Source: Trichuris trichiura
Taxonomy: Eukaryota; Nematoda; Enoplea; Trichinellida; Trichuridae
Length of the DNA stretch: 64,000 bases
Assembly: GCA_037903355.1 (NCBI GenBank)
Contig: JBAJFE010000047.1
Span: 1,116,001 to 1,180,000 of the forward strand
Reading direction: 5' to 3'
Shown here: one piece after another, positions 40,095 to 54,271 of the stretch
Position numbering within the stretch: position 1 is the stretch's first letter
How the letters are laid out: every line of letters begins with the position of its first letter
Program-made: the position numbers and the translations under genes
The notes under the pieces: generated by a model
Seen by the model: the letters and a program-made list of their open reading frames with translations, nothing else
Databases searched by the model: none
What the model was told of the DNA's origin: nothing

Positions 40095-40107
40095 AGGATT
40101 GTACGGT
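40095..40107. repeat. Left target-site duplication of the Penelope-like element
   Basis: AGGATTGTACGGT here is identical to 42194-42206 on the far side of the retroelement. It marks the left edge of the insertion. Confidence 0.85.
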
Positions 40108-41842
40108 TAGATAAGTCGTTTTACCAAAACAGGATGTCCGCCCTCCTAAACAACACGGTATACTTGCCCATTCAAGAAGACCCCACCAAGGATTTACACA
40201 AGACTTTGAAATGCCTGATAGAGGTTTTTGCGCAAGAAACTGGAGATGAAACTCTAACCAGAATAGGCAAGAAGCTAGGGCACGTCTCCCGTTACAAATG
40301 CCCCGAAATGTATGGTTTGCCCAAGATTCACAAGGCCGACATTCCTTTCCGACCGGTAGTGTCGTCCATCTACAGCATCACTTCTGAACTAAGTTCGTAC
40401 CTGAAGCGACTAATTCAACCCTTAATGGGACGGCAACAGTTCTCAGTTAAAAACAGCAGGTGTTTTTGCACGGAACTCAAAAGCATACACCTCGCACCGA
40501 CAGATATCATGGTCAGCTATGATGTCAAAGATTTATTCACCAGCTTGCTGATACCGGAAACCTTAAAGGTCTTACTAGACTTACTAAATTCTGACGACAC
40601 TCTACTTCGACGTACTAAACTCAACCCGTTCCACATAGTCAAGCTATGTTCCTTCTGCATGCTTGAGGCGAACACCTTCCACTTCCAGGGCTCCTTTTAC
40701 AAACAAAAAAACGGTGCACCGATGGGAAGTCCACTATCACCGGTACTAGCGGAGGTGTTCATGGAACATTTGGAACGGTGAGTGTTTTCCAAGACCGATG
40801 GTGAAATTGTGCCCACGTTTTTCAAACGATACGTGGATGACATCTTTGCAATAATCAAAAGGGGAAACGAAGAAGTCCTTCTAGAAGTATTAAACCATGA
40901 ATTCCCTAACACGATAAAATTCACCATTGAAAAAGAGGTCGAAAGAAAAATCCCATTCTTGGATATCCTCATCATTCGCTCGCAAGAGGGTATAGAAACT
41001 ACTGTCTACCGAAAACCGACGCACTCAGACAAATATGTTGAGTACACGTCGCACCATCCGCGACACATTATGATTGGGATATTGGGGGGAATGGTGGACC
41101 GAGCTTTGGCGATCTGCGATCCGGAATATTTGGAAGAGGAACTGAACCACCTGCGACGAACCTTTGAAAAGAACGGATATCCCACCCACATAATAAACTC
41201 AACAGTCCAGCGGAAACTGGGAGGAAGGACAAGGACAAAAAGACCTGCTCCAGGACTGCGCCTGATCCGCCCATATTACGCAGGCCTAGGGGAAAAATCA
41301 AAAGGCTTGGGAACAGACGGGGCTTCCAAGTCTGGTTCAAAGGGAACCCAAGCCTCCGTTCAATATTACGGAATGATAAAGAAAGGGTACCTCCGGACCA
41401 GTGCCCTGGGGTAGTTTATGAAATCAAGTGTGGATGTTCATCCACGTACATTGGTGAAACATGTTATACGCTGGCACACAGGTGGCAGGAGCACATGAGG
41501 TCCTTAACCAGGTACAGGAACGCAGTCAACCGTTTGAACGGAGAACCGTCCATCACGTCACGTGGCCGTCCGCCCACACTGGATCCGCGAGTTGCCATGG
41601 AGAAAGCCAGCCAGAGTTCAGCGGTGGCACAGCACGCAGCACAATGCACGGGTCAACTGCGTGCAAAAGTGCTATGTAAGGAGAGACAACTTATGATTAG
41701 GAAGATGAAGGAACCACTTTATATAAAGTTCAATTCCAACATTAACAGGGACGGTGGCATCGCAATCAGTGACACCTGCACCAACATCATCAGGGCCACC
41801 AACTGCTGCCGCCTACAAGAATCGCCTGTACAGGGACGATAA
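40108..41842 (+). pseudogene. Penelope reverse transcriptase / GIY-YIG endonuclease, broken
   Basis: The first part (to 40778) carries KCPEMYGLPKIHK, RPVVSS, SYDVKDLFTS and KNGAPMGSPLSPVLAEVFME, typical reverse transcriptase blocks. After an in-frame TGA at 40779-40781 the same frame continues with FFKRYVDDIFAI, the catalytic YVDD box, then PFLDILI and TVYRKPTHSD. Near a G-and-A run at about 41287-41297 the frame must shift by one base to keep Penelope-like sequence; the following frame holds the GIY-YIG nuclease, VVYEIKCGCSSTYIGETCYT (about 41411-41472), and ends at 41842. The GIY motif reads VVYE and YIG is intact. The missing 5' end, stop and frameshift make it inactive. Confidence 0.9.
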
Positions 41843-42193
41843 CGGTGCACCTCGGTGACTTGGAAGTATCCCTAGCCCGGTTAATTCCCTTGCCCCCCTT
41901 CATTCTTTTTTCTTTCTTTTTTTATTCTTTTTTCCCATTCTTTCTTTCTTTTCTCCCCTTGTTGCTCCCCTTCCGCCGTCCCCGTTTTCCGCCCCCCCCT
42001 TTTTTAAATAATGTCGGATCCCCTTTAAAACGACCCAAGTCTCCCGCGGTTTAAAACATCAGTCCCACATAAGGGGCGGGCCAGCATTCACTCTGTCAGT
42101 TACCTGCGCTGAAGACGGGGACAGGTGATCCCTGAAAGCTTCGCAATTAAACGATTTTTTGAACGGGTAGCTTTTCCGTACAATAATGTTAAT
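40108..42193 (+). mobile_element. Penelope-like retroelement, 5'-truncated copy
   Basis: Non-LTR-type retroelement of the Penelope group, recognised by a reverse transcriptase followed by a GIY-YIG endonuclease. It lies between two identical 13-base target copies, so its limits are precise: 40108-42193. The left end opens inside the N-terminal part of the reverse transcriptase frame, so the start of the element is missing. After the coding part come a long pyrimidine tract (about 41895-42000) and a GC-richer 3' tail (42055-42140). Coding is broken by one in-frame stop and one frameshift, so this copy cannot be autonomous. Confidence 0.92.
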
Positions 42194-42206
42194 AGGATTG
42201 TACGGT
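42194..42206. repeat. Right target-site duplication of the Penelope-like element
   Basis: AGGATTGTACGGT, identical to 40095-40107. Confidence 0.85.
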
Positions 42207-43061
42207 ATCACAAAGGCATTAAAACCTGATTAACCCATCGTTTATCTGTTGTGATAACAATTTTCACGCCAAAAGCAATATTGTCAGAGCTGCAGGAATA
42301 GGAAGCATTTGACGGAACCGTTAGAGCAATAATTTAATCTTTAAACAGCCTGATGTACGACGTTGGAGACTGTCACTTAAAATTGGCGATCGCATTAACC
42401 CTTGAAAAGTCGTTTTAATTTTTTTTAAAAAAAAGTTTTAAGTATACCCTTTCATTTTTCTCTACAATCGACGAGGTCGCCAACATCTATTTCTCTCGAA
42501 CCTGCTTTTCATTAAACGTTGAATGATTGACAGCGTAGATTGAAGATACTGGAAAATCTAGAATTATTAGACAATGCAAAGATTTTTCCTAAAACTGAAT
42601 TTATGCTTGGCAGTAAGCAAAATTCGTGGCGGGGTGTCCTATCCCTTAAGAAAGATGATTAATTGGACGTTATGGAAATTTCAAAATGTTCTAAGGGAAG
42701 TTGCGTCATCTACGCATAACATAGAGAACAGTGTGCTTGAGCATCATCATATATTTTCAACAGTGAAAATGAACTTGCTGAAGTAATAAAGTGAGCATAT
42801 CTATAGTTGATAAGGATAGCAAAACCTCTGACTACGCGAACGAAGCAAATGTGACCTGAACATGTTGGTAACTACTATAAATTTTGATTTAATTGTTACA
42901 AGCGAACAGAATGGGCGTTTAACTAGTAGTATGTGATTCAATAGGACGTTCGGAAAAATTTTCAAGCTCAAAAGTTGGTTGCACAACTCGCCATCCGGTC
43001 TGGGTCATCGTACAGTAAATAGGGTACTTTATTTTCAAATTGTCGTCATTTTGTAGGAAGA
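42207..43061. other. Upstream region of CARM1
   Basis: Non-coding by eye. It ends in a pyrimidine-rich acceptor (TCATTTTGTAG at 43046-43056) five bases before the CARM1 start codon, so a 5' UTR intron or a trans-splice site lies here. No TATA-like element stands out. Confidence 0.5.
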
Positions 43062-46309
<3,248 letters not shown>

Positions 46310-47186
46310 ATCTCGGAAAAAGTAATTGGCAAACCCTATGTGTAGGCATTTATGCGAAGGATCTGCGATCTTCAATATAGTTCCTTTGCAATTAATCTGT
46401 TAAGATGTGTAGCAGTTAATATGTGGCGGCCATTAAGGCTTCGTTTAAATGTCCACTATGCCCGTGTTTTGGTGGTTTTTATCACTCTTGTTAGATGTGT
46501 CGATTTTCCCACAGACGTTTCATTAAATCGGTATATATCTTTAGGTAGGTACCTTTGTGTTACACATATTTCTCTCCATATTCATTGTTAGCCTTGCGAG
46601 CAATCATCCAGTTACTTATTTCATTACGAAGACTGGCATTGCTGTCTATCACAAGGAGAAAATCTACATCGGTAAACTAAAGCCTAAATTTCATACTGCA
46701 GCTGTTGTTAGTAGTTATTTGCTTTAAGGTCAATAGAACAGCATTCCGCCAGTAGTGTAGACTTAGCCTTTTTTATCATATTGTGCATTCGTTTTGTCCT
46801 TGATACTTAAGTGGTGCTACTTGAAAATTCCTTGCTGTCTTTTAAATCAAAGCTTTGCTTGTGGCGTCTCGTCCATTTAAATTAAACAGTTCTATTTACG
46901 CAATTGTTTTGTACTTGCAGAAATTCCGTTTCGAAAGCTCACCACCAGCTAAGGTATGTATAAAAGGTGTTTCTTAGCTTAAATGATTTTTTTATTGCCC
47001 GCGCAGGTCCCCAAGATGTTTTAGCCTTCTCCTTCTATTGAACATTTTAACTCTACGTCAAAAGGATCAACAATTGGAGTATGCTAATATATTCAGCTGT
47101 CGAGTTGGGATAACCTTATAGCCTTGGTTGAACAAGCGTCAAACCGTAACCGCTCTACAAGCATAAACCTTTTTGACTTAGATTTC
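46310..47186. other. CARM1 3' flank, no gene seen
   Basis: T- and TG-rich sequence downstream of the CARM1 stop, probably including its 3' UTR. The 79-codon frame at 46352-46591 has no recognisable content. Confidence 0.45.
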
Positions 47187-49430
47187 TTAAAGAGTTAACC
47201 AATGGGGCATTTGTTGAAGCTTTCTCGAATTCTCCGGTGCTGCCGCACATTTTGACTGCCGTGTTTCTGCCACCACATTATATGCAAATGTTGCGTTGAT
47301 GATCGAAGCTTTGCCAATCCCGAATCGTCTACGGTGGCGGTTGAAATATTCCAACAACTGCTGGTCGTCCTTGGAGTCTCGTACGTACACGTTGGGCTTT
47401 GCAACTGTTACTTTTTGTTTTTTAGTGACTTCACGGCTTCTCAGTATTTCCGGATACTGTTCTATGCTGGCCAACCACGGTTTTCCCTAAGGCTGCGCGC
47501 AACTTCTATTTCCATTCCTTTTAAATCCACTTAAGCTGTTGTCGCCTGCTTTTGCTTTGTCAGAGCCTTGCTGTTCACTGCTTCTGTTTATCTGGTCTTC
47601 CGTGCTTTTGTAGAGCTATTAATACATATGTTAATAAGCTTATTCTGAATTTATTATATCCTTTATGAGTTAGGATAAGTGAAATGAACACACGTCTTTG
47701 ACGCTTTCAGATGTTTAGGCATTTATGCAAATTGAGCTTTTTGAGATCAGCAAGTTTCCACTCTGTAACCTTCGTATTAATTGTATGGTGCTAAATACTA
47801 GCGAAATTGCTTTTTATTTTGTTGTAGCTTTTCAGCAGTCTGTTAAGGAAAATGAGCAGAACTCATACTGAACTCACGAAAACGCGAACGACGTTCATGT
47901 ATGTCCAACGAAATCTGTCACGCCGCAGTAACTGTAGTGGGGTGTGTAAAACTCATAAGATTACATTCAGCGTAGATTGCATTGCCTTCAACAAGCATCC
48001 GCCCGTCCTGCACTGGGCGTAAGGATGTCATGGTAAGAGAAACGAATTGGTTACCTTTTTCTTTCACATCTTTAATTTTGGGGATGTACCTTACAGAGAA
48101 GCAATGTTGCATTGACTGAAAATGGGGATAAACACAGGGGACAGTACGTGGTCAGTACTAGCTGGGAAATAAAACTACCCAACTCGCTTTGCTTTGAGGC
48201 TAGAAAGGTTTTTTCTGTCGCCGCTTAAACGTGACTATATGCTGCAAAGCCTTCATCGTCAGTGTTGCCATACAAGGCTTTGTTTTTTTGCTTCCGGCGT
48301 TGTCTTTCTTCATTAGACGATTCGTCGATGAGCCTTTCAGGAATATATGAGGAAAAAGACAGCGAGCCATGGCTGTAGCTTTCTTCTATGACCCACTGAA
48401 TCACGGGAATGCTTTTATGAAGAAAATTTGCTAACAAACCTGTAGGGGTAAACTTCCGCAGGCGCGACTAAGCGAATCGAACAAAACTTTGCCCTTCTAT
48501 ATTCGGTTCACTTTTTCACGGATTGTTCTTAGTTTGACGGTTGGCATTTCATGACGAATTGCTCTGTCCAACATTTTAGCATGGCGTTAATGCTTTGTTA
48601 GCCGCTTGACCGTGCAAGTTTTTGCCTATTCATCCTGTAGACTGGTTTTGTTTAGTGTGCATATGACGTCAGCAGGGTTCAGCTCATAGCTGGATTGCGT
48701 AGGGTAGGTAGCGCCTTTATTACACTTTGCGCTGTTATGCAAATGTTTTTTTAGCATAGATGCTCTATGTTGTTTACCTCTGTGTTTTCACCGTTTTTAT
48801 TCTGTCTTAGATTGTTGTCCTCGCTGAATGCGAGTCGTAAAGGGATCCCGTGCCTAGGAGTCTAAGTTTCTAAAAACAGGAAGGCAAAGAAAGATGATAG
48901 CGTTGTCAAAAAGAAATTGTCATGTGGCACAGTTGAGGAACACCCTTTGTTCAAGAAAAAGTGAGCAGCTAGGCCTGACCATTCGTATGTCATGTTAATA
49001 ATAACGAATAGTTTCCTGGGATCGATTGCATTCTTCATCCGGAAGCTATAACTTTTTACATACTTATGTTGTATACGCTCGTCACCAACTGTTCGTAGCG
49101 GCAGCATCCTCACCGTAAAAAAAGATTAATGTTTCACTTTGATATGTGTAAAGCATAGTTTGTAGTCAGCTTAACTAATCAATAACAATTCGAGAATAGT
49201 GAAAAAAAATTTTCTGCCGTTTGAGCAAAGAGGAATTGGGAAAGCGTCAAGTGAATAGAAGGCATTATTTATTAACTTCCTCCCATTGGTCATTTTGACC
49301 AATAGCTCATTAGTCGTCAAACTTGCTTTTGTAGCACGAATTGCTGGTGAACCACCTTTAATCGTCACCAGATTTTGAAATACAAATTGCTTATCCTTGA
49401 AAAGGTGGACGCGCGGGCTGTTTACGTTTG
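47187..49430 (-). CDS. Unidentified minus-strand gene (coding-like segments)
   Basis: Several minus-strand stretches look like exons but I could not join them fully. From 5' to 3': about 49430-49290 (HLFKDKQFVFQNLVTIKGG), 49113-48900 (TVRMLPLRTVGDERIQHK, a GTATGT donor, a 48-base intron, then KLFVIINMTYEWSGLAAHFF), 48437-48225 (charged ERQRRKQKNKALYG, stop), 48118-47918 (CFSVRYIPKIKDVK...RMLVEGNAIYAECN, good acceptor CCATTTTCAG), 47619-47492 and 47478-47187 (YPEILRSREVTKKQKVTVAK and KDDQQLLEYFNRHRRRFGIG). The codon use looks real, the product is unknown to me, and more than one gene may be present. Confidence 0.35.
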
Positions 49431-51584
49431 ATCATACGGTTTTGACTAATAGGCTGAAATAGCCATGGCTTTTTAGCTTATGTATAACGTGTACATCGTT
49501 GTAGTAGGTTTATGATTAATGCAACAGTGATTTGGCCAGATGAGATGCCGGTTGAAAATGCCTTGATAGTATTCGTTTCACTTAAATTAAGGTGAATGTA
49601 GATTCGTGTAGTGCATTGCATGTTATCGATTATGGGTGAGTTTTAATTGAACCTATCAACGTTCTTTGAACCTATTTCCATTTGGTTTGGAAGAGATGCG
49701 CGGCAAACATGCGTTTGCAGCTAATTGACTTCTCTGATGGGCCGGAATCGAGAGCCTTTGATGAATACATGAAAATGTTTGCTGAGCTGTTAGCGCGAGG
49801 TTGTTCGTCCAATCGTGCGCATACTTAGTATGTGCACAGTTTTCCAAGCCTGCTTGCATTGTAATGCTGAAGGGCCTCCTTTTCCTGTCCGATAATCTTT
49901 TCGATTGAAATTATAAAGTTAACCGTTTCAAGCTACGCATAATTTGAGGTCAAAGAAATTTGGTATGCTCGATCAGAAAATATGACGCTTCAACCAACCA
50001 CTCGTGTGCATGTACGCTTGTACATTTGCGTGGATGTCGAAAAGGTCTAATATTAATAAAGTTAGACTGTTTTGCATTTCGATTGCGGAGATCGATTGCT
50101 CCTTCTTTCCAGAGACTGTTCAGGCCAGCTTTCTAGCGCGGTTCAACCCGTGATTACATCAGTTTTCATAGCCTTAACGTTCTGCCAGCTTCGGTTAATT
50201 AAGTTATTGAAAACGAAGCGCTCCCTGTTCGGACAATTTTTCACCGCTGAATAATGGCGGTAGCGAATAGGAAGAAAAACTGGAATTAGCAAATACGTCA
50301 GGTTGTTGACGTAATCACTTATTTTCAATCATTAATTTGGTTAAAAATAGCTATCACACGTTTAAACCAGATGCATCCAACTGTTAACAATATCATCTAA
50401 GCTAGGAGCAGTTTTTAAGTACGAATGTTTAGATGATTACTCTCGTGTACGCCGGTAGGGGGCTGATGACGTCACGATGGAAAAAATGAGTTGAGATTGC
50501 TACAGAAAAAAATGTGGGCTAATCTGTCCGCGATCTGTTCAATTCTTTTAGATCTGCTTTTTTCAGCTGATGAATATTGACGTCAGGTGATGTCCCGTGG
50601 TAACATTTTCACCAACAATATATTTTTGTGTTTAGATTCGTGAGCTAACAATAACCGTTTATGGTGCCTTGTATGTTATTTATTACGAGAGAGGGCAGCA
50701 CGCTTGGCATATCCGCAGCAGAGTGTGAAACTAGTTTTCAACTTGTATCTCCGAAAGTGCGAAGTTCTTCGGTAAACACGTTTGTGCGATTTTTGTATTG
50801 CCGATAAAAATCTTAACGCGCTGCAGCGAAGGAACAAATTGTTTTGACGTTTTGTGAACGGCAGCTTCCATGCGAAATAAGTTAAATGGTTCAATTCAAT
50901 AGAAGTTAAAAATTATGAATAATTTTTGACATTCTTCTGGGAGGTCTAACACGTTTAAATGGATGACCTGTTTGCCTCATCGGAGGTTGCTGCCGGAAAG
51001 CAAAAAAGTCTTGTCGTCAGAACTGGTCAAATGAGAGTCCATTCGTTTTGCTTTCTCAGTCTTTCTTCTAAGAGGGAGAGCGACGCCAAGACGACTATGC
51101 CGAGGTGTTTGCTTTGCAAAATGTAATCTGAGCGTATGTTGTTGCTAATACTGAATCGCTAACCAAGCAGGTATTATACCGTTTGCGTGATGTACGCCGT
51201 TTTCCTGCGTGACGGAACCTGTTTCGATCGAACAGTACAATACGGTACCGGTGGGCACTTGTAACGCCTTTTTAGCTGCACATTTCAACTGGTTCAAAAT
51301 TGATATTTTCACATTTGCAGCTTTGTTTGAAATAAGGTTCTTGGTACTAGACGACAGAGGCTTATTTCTCCTATCAAACGTTTTGACTAGCAGGTTATTG
51401 TATTGGTTTTTAGAAAGGAAACCATAATACTAATACTGAACATTCGGTGTAAGTATCCCACAAGCGCATTTCCAACTCTCGTTATTGTGCATATATGTAT
51501 ATACATATATTTGGATTGTTTGTACTGAGCTTATCCTGTAAAAAAATACAAAAAATTTTAATAGTTGGCTTTAGCTTTCCGGCC

Positions 51585-51657
51585 GCGCGTGACCCGTCCT
51601 CAGCGGGGCTAAAAATACCAGCACATTTTTAGTACCGCTGAGGACTGGTCCCGCACC
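51585..51657. repeat. Hairpin-forming inverted repeat
   Basis: GTCCTCAGCGG-GGCTAAAAAT (to 51616) faces ATTTTTAGTACCGCTGAGGAC (from 51625) with two mismatches and an 8-base loop; pairing continues outward more weakly (GCGCGTGACCC against GGTCCCGCACC). Confidence 0.8.
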
Positions 51658-52232
51658 AAAGGTTATATTTTCAAAAAAAAGTATATATTTTGTCCACTTA
51701 CCTGCTACTCAGCTTTCCGTAGCTCTTTAACAGACTTAATGAAATAGAAGCAACGAGAATCGATCGCTTTCAAAAAGCAGTTTAATTTGCAGCTTGCAAT
51801 AAATAATATATGCAAACGAAATAATGGTAATGTATGTTTTCCATTTTGATCGTTTCAAATGTTTATTTGTCAAATTTGTTCAGACGTTCACGAAGTGCTT
51901 TTGCAGCCGTACTTGTTTCGAAGAGCGCAGAAATTTCGCCCGGAAAGCAGGACACGAAAGACTGCGTGCATATTTTCTCAATGCTAAATCAAAGTTAATC
52001 GGTAAAATGCTGCGCGAAGTTGCAGTTATTACTTTTACGTTTGCTTTATTTCTTTGTCTCACTGCTAACTTTAGAAAGCATGTAATACATGTGCCTCATG
52101 TGGCTTTGTAATTTGGCGATTATAAAAGTCAAGAGTGCACCACGTAAAAATTTTTAAATTGTTCGTTCAAACGCTTGAGGAAAAGCACTTGCGGTGTTTT
52201 CTTCAAAGGCGTTTCATGGCTTTGGCGCCGCT

Positions 52233-52300
52233 GCTTGAGCAAAAGCCTTATTGCTTCAAATAGCTTTATGATATTTGAAGCAATAAGGCTCTTGTTGAGC
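52233..52300. repeat. Hairpin-forming inverted repeat
   Basis: GCCTTATTGCTTCAAAT (ending 52261) is the exact reverse complement of ATTTGAAGCAATAAGGC (starting 52273), with an 11-base loop. The arms extend outward to TTGAGC/GAGC-type ends, giving about 28 paired positions per arm. Confidence 0.88.
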
Positions 52301-52916
52301 CAACTGGAAAAGGACTGCGCTGTGTGTAGGTGTCGAGTTTTGCCTATTCCTTTCCATTGTTCCACGAGCGAAACGTGAAGGAGTTGCCGCCAAAAATGGC
52401 TTAAGAAAAAGCTGCCTCTTTCTCGTTTGAAAAGTGGCCATTTTGCCCGCTTTTAGGCGTTGCCTTTTGCGCGTTCATTGGCGCTGCTTGCATGGGCGTA
52501 TCAGCGACTCGAAAGCTTTCGAAAAAGTATACCATGTATGGTCAGGCGTCCTTTTCATTGGAGATTTGGGCATCTTATTCCGCCGCGCTCAATCATTTTG
52601 CCGAACACTTCGAAAACTTGCGAAGTTGCAGGTGAACTCAAATTAATGGCAGCACCTTACAATCCCTAAGGAAGAGTGCATCGTTACCGGGCGTGCATAC
52701 AAACTTGTTGGCTCGACCAAAGGTACCAAATTCAAACGCACCAAATGGAGTTGACAGGAACAGAACTGCCAACAATGGCGTCTAGTCGAATTCACTAGCG
52801 AGCAAATGGGTGCCCAACGTTGGACCAATAAGGTAAAGAGTCCGCTTTTCCGTATCAGCTGATGCTAAGTTATTAAACCGGGTCGCAGTCAGGCTGACGA
52901 CAATGAGAGGGATCGC

Positions 52917-52938
52917 GAAAGAGAGAGAGAGAGAGAGC
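52917..52938. repeat. GA microsatellite
   Basis: Run of GA dinucleotides after GCGAAA. A second, similarly embedded run lies at 53409-53431. Confidence 0.9.
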
Positions 52939-53408
52939 GCTGTTCGCCTAACAGCTCTCGGCATCCTACGAAACGCTTTCGGTTTCTGCGGCCCCTTTGG
53001 CTCACTTATCGTCAACCGGTTGCCAGCCAGCGTCTTTCGGCAACATTCCAACACCTTGACACTACCTGTTTACGTTGTAAAGAATACGTTTGTACCAGGA
53101 TGATCTTCACACATTGGCCTCGAATTGAATTTTGCGTAACTAGCCTCTTGTTCGCTTGACAAAGTCCCCTGTTACAGAAGCTCTTTGTTGACTACAATTT
53201 CAGCGGCTGTCCCATCACCGAACCGCTGCTGTTCAACGGTCAGCATGTCTGCCAACGCAAAGAGGCGGATCCGGTTGAGTAAGACGATCGCCCTTTTGTA
53301 GCTTATCCTCTCTTGCCAATTTGACGCCAAAGGTCATCGACGTGTCTCCTGGCGGCACGGAGTTCGCGACCGCGCGAGGAAAATAAGTGGCCATTGTCAA
53401 CACAGAGA

Positions 53409-53431
53409 GCGAAAGAGAGAGAGAGAGAGAG
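53409..53431. repeat. GA microsatellite
   Basis: GA dinucleotide run preceded by GCGAAA as at 52917; the shared lead-in suggests a local duplication or a common repeat source. Confidence 0.88.
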
Positions 53432-54271
53432 TGAATAAGTGAGATTGCCGCTATGCGTCCGGTTTGAAGCAGGCACCATCTTGTCGATCTCCAGTCGGCT
53501 GTCAGTAAGCTAAACGTCTCTTGGCACCGTGCCAGCATTCAGCCGCTTCCCTCACTAGCCAATGCACAAAAGCTGATGGCAGCCTGTTCTACAGAGAAGG
53601 GTAACAATAGTGATACGCATTAGGGCAGGCCGTTGACCCGATGCTGTGGGCAGTACCAGGAAGAGCCTTGCGTAACTTGGTCACATCTGATGATTGAATT
53701 GTCATGACCTTGTGCATTAAAAATTCCAACCTATTAGCCGTGGCTACCGGGACGTGCGCAGGTTGAGGTTCTTGCTCCTATGCTATACATAGCTTTCCGT
53801 TGTTTATCACCCTCGTTGACCACCCAACCATTAGCGAGCAGACAATTTCAGTTTCTCTCCGTTTCCCATGTAATAGTCTCTTATTGACCAAGCCACCACC
53901 AGCGAAAGCTAGGATCGTCATGCACGTAATTTACCCTGTTTAACTAAGCTGCACATGAAAATTCCATTAGCTACTCGTCCTCCGGCAGCTTCCAGCGTCT
54001 TCAATTTGTTTAAGCGATGTCGCAAGCAGCGGTTACGAGCCGACACGCGCTCGCACAAGCCACAGCTATTTCTGCCACGGACGTTGCTGGCTGTCGAGAG
54101 AGAGAGGAGAGCAATAACGTTTGGTTCTGCTAACGGCTTTTATTGCAGCTTCTCTCCTTAGCTCGAGATGAGCACATTTTGCCGCCAGCCATCTGGCAAC
54201 ATCGTGGCGCCGCAAGATTTTTTGAAGTATAATGTTTGCTTCTGTTCTTTAGGTCGACTGCGTAGAGTACA

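Larger units (their letters stand above)
49431..54271. other. Intergenic region upstream of TOX with hairpins and GA tracts
   Basis: No confident exon. It holds two foldbacks (51585-51657, 52233-52300), a TA-rich palindrome near 51490-51512, and GA tracts near 52917-52938, 53409-53431 and 54091-54107. The minus frames at 52782-53054 and 53233-53538 run through GA tracts, which explains their LSLSLS runs. Part of this could be TOX promoter and 5' UTR; an acceptor at 54252 precedes the start codon. Confidence 0.45.

Noticed and set aside
41068..41340. Minus-strand 90-codon frame
   Set aside because: Antisense to the Penelope reverse transcriptase region.
53233..53538. Minus-strand 101-codon frame with LSLSLS run
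   Set aside because: The run is a GA microsatellite read in frame; rest has no recognisable content.
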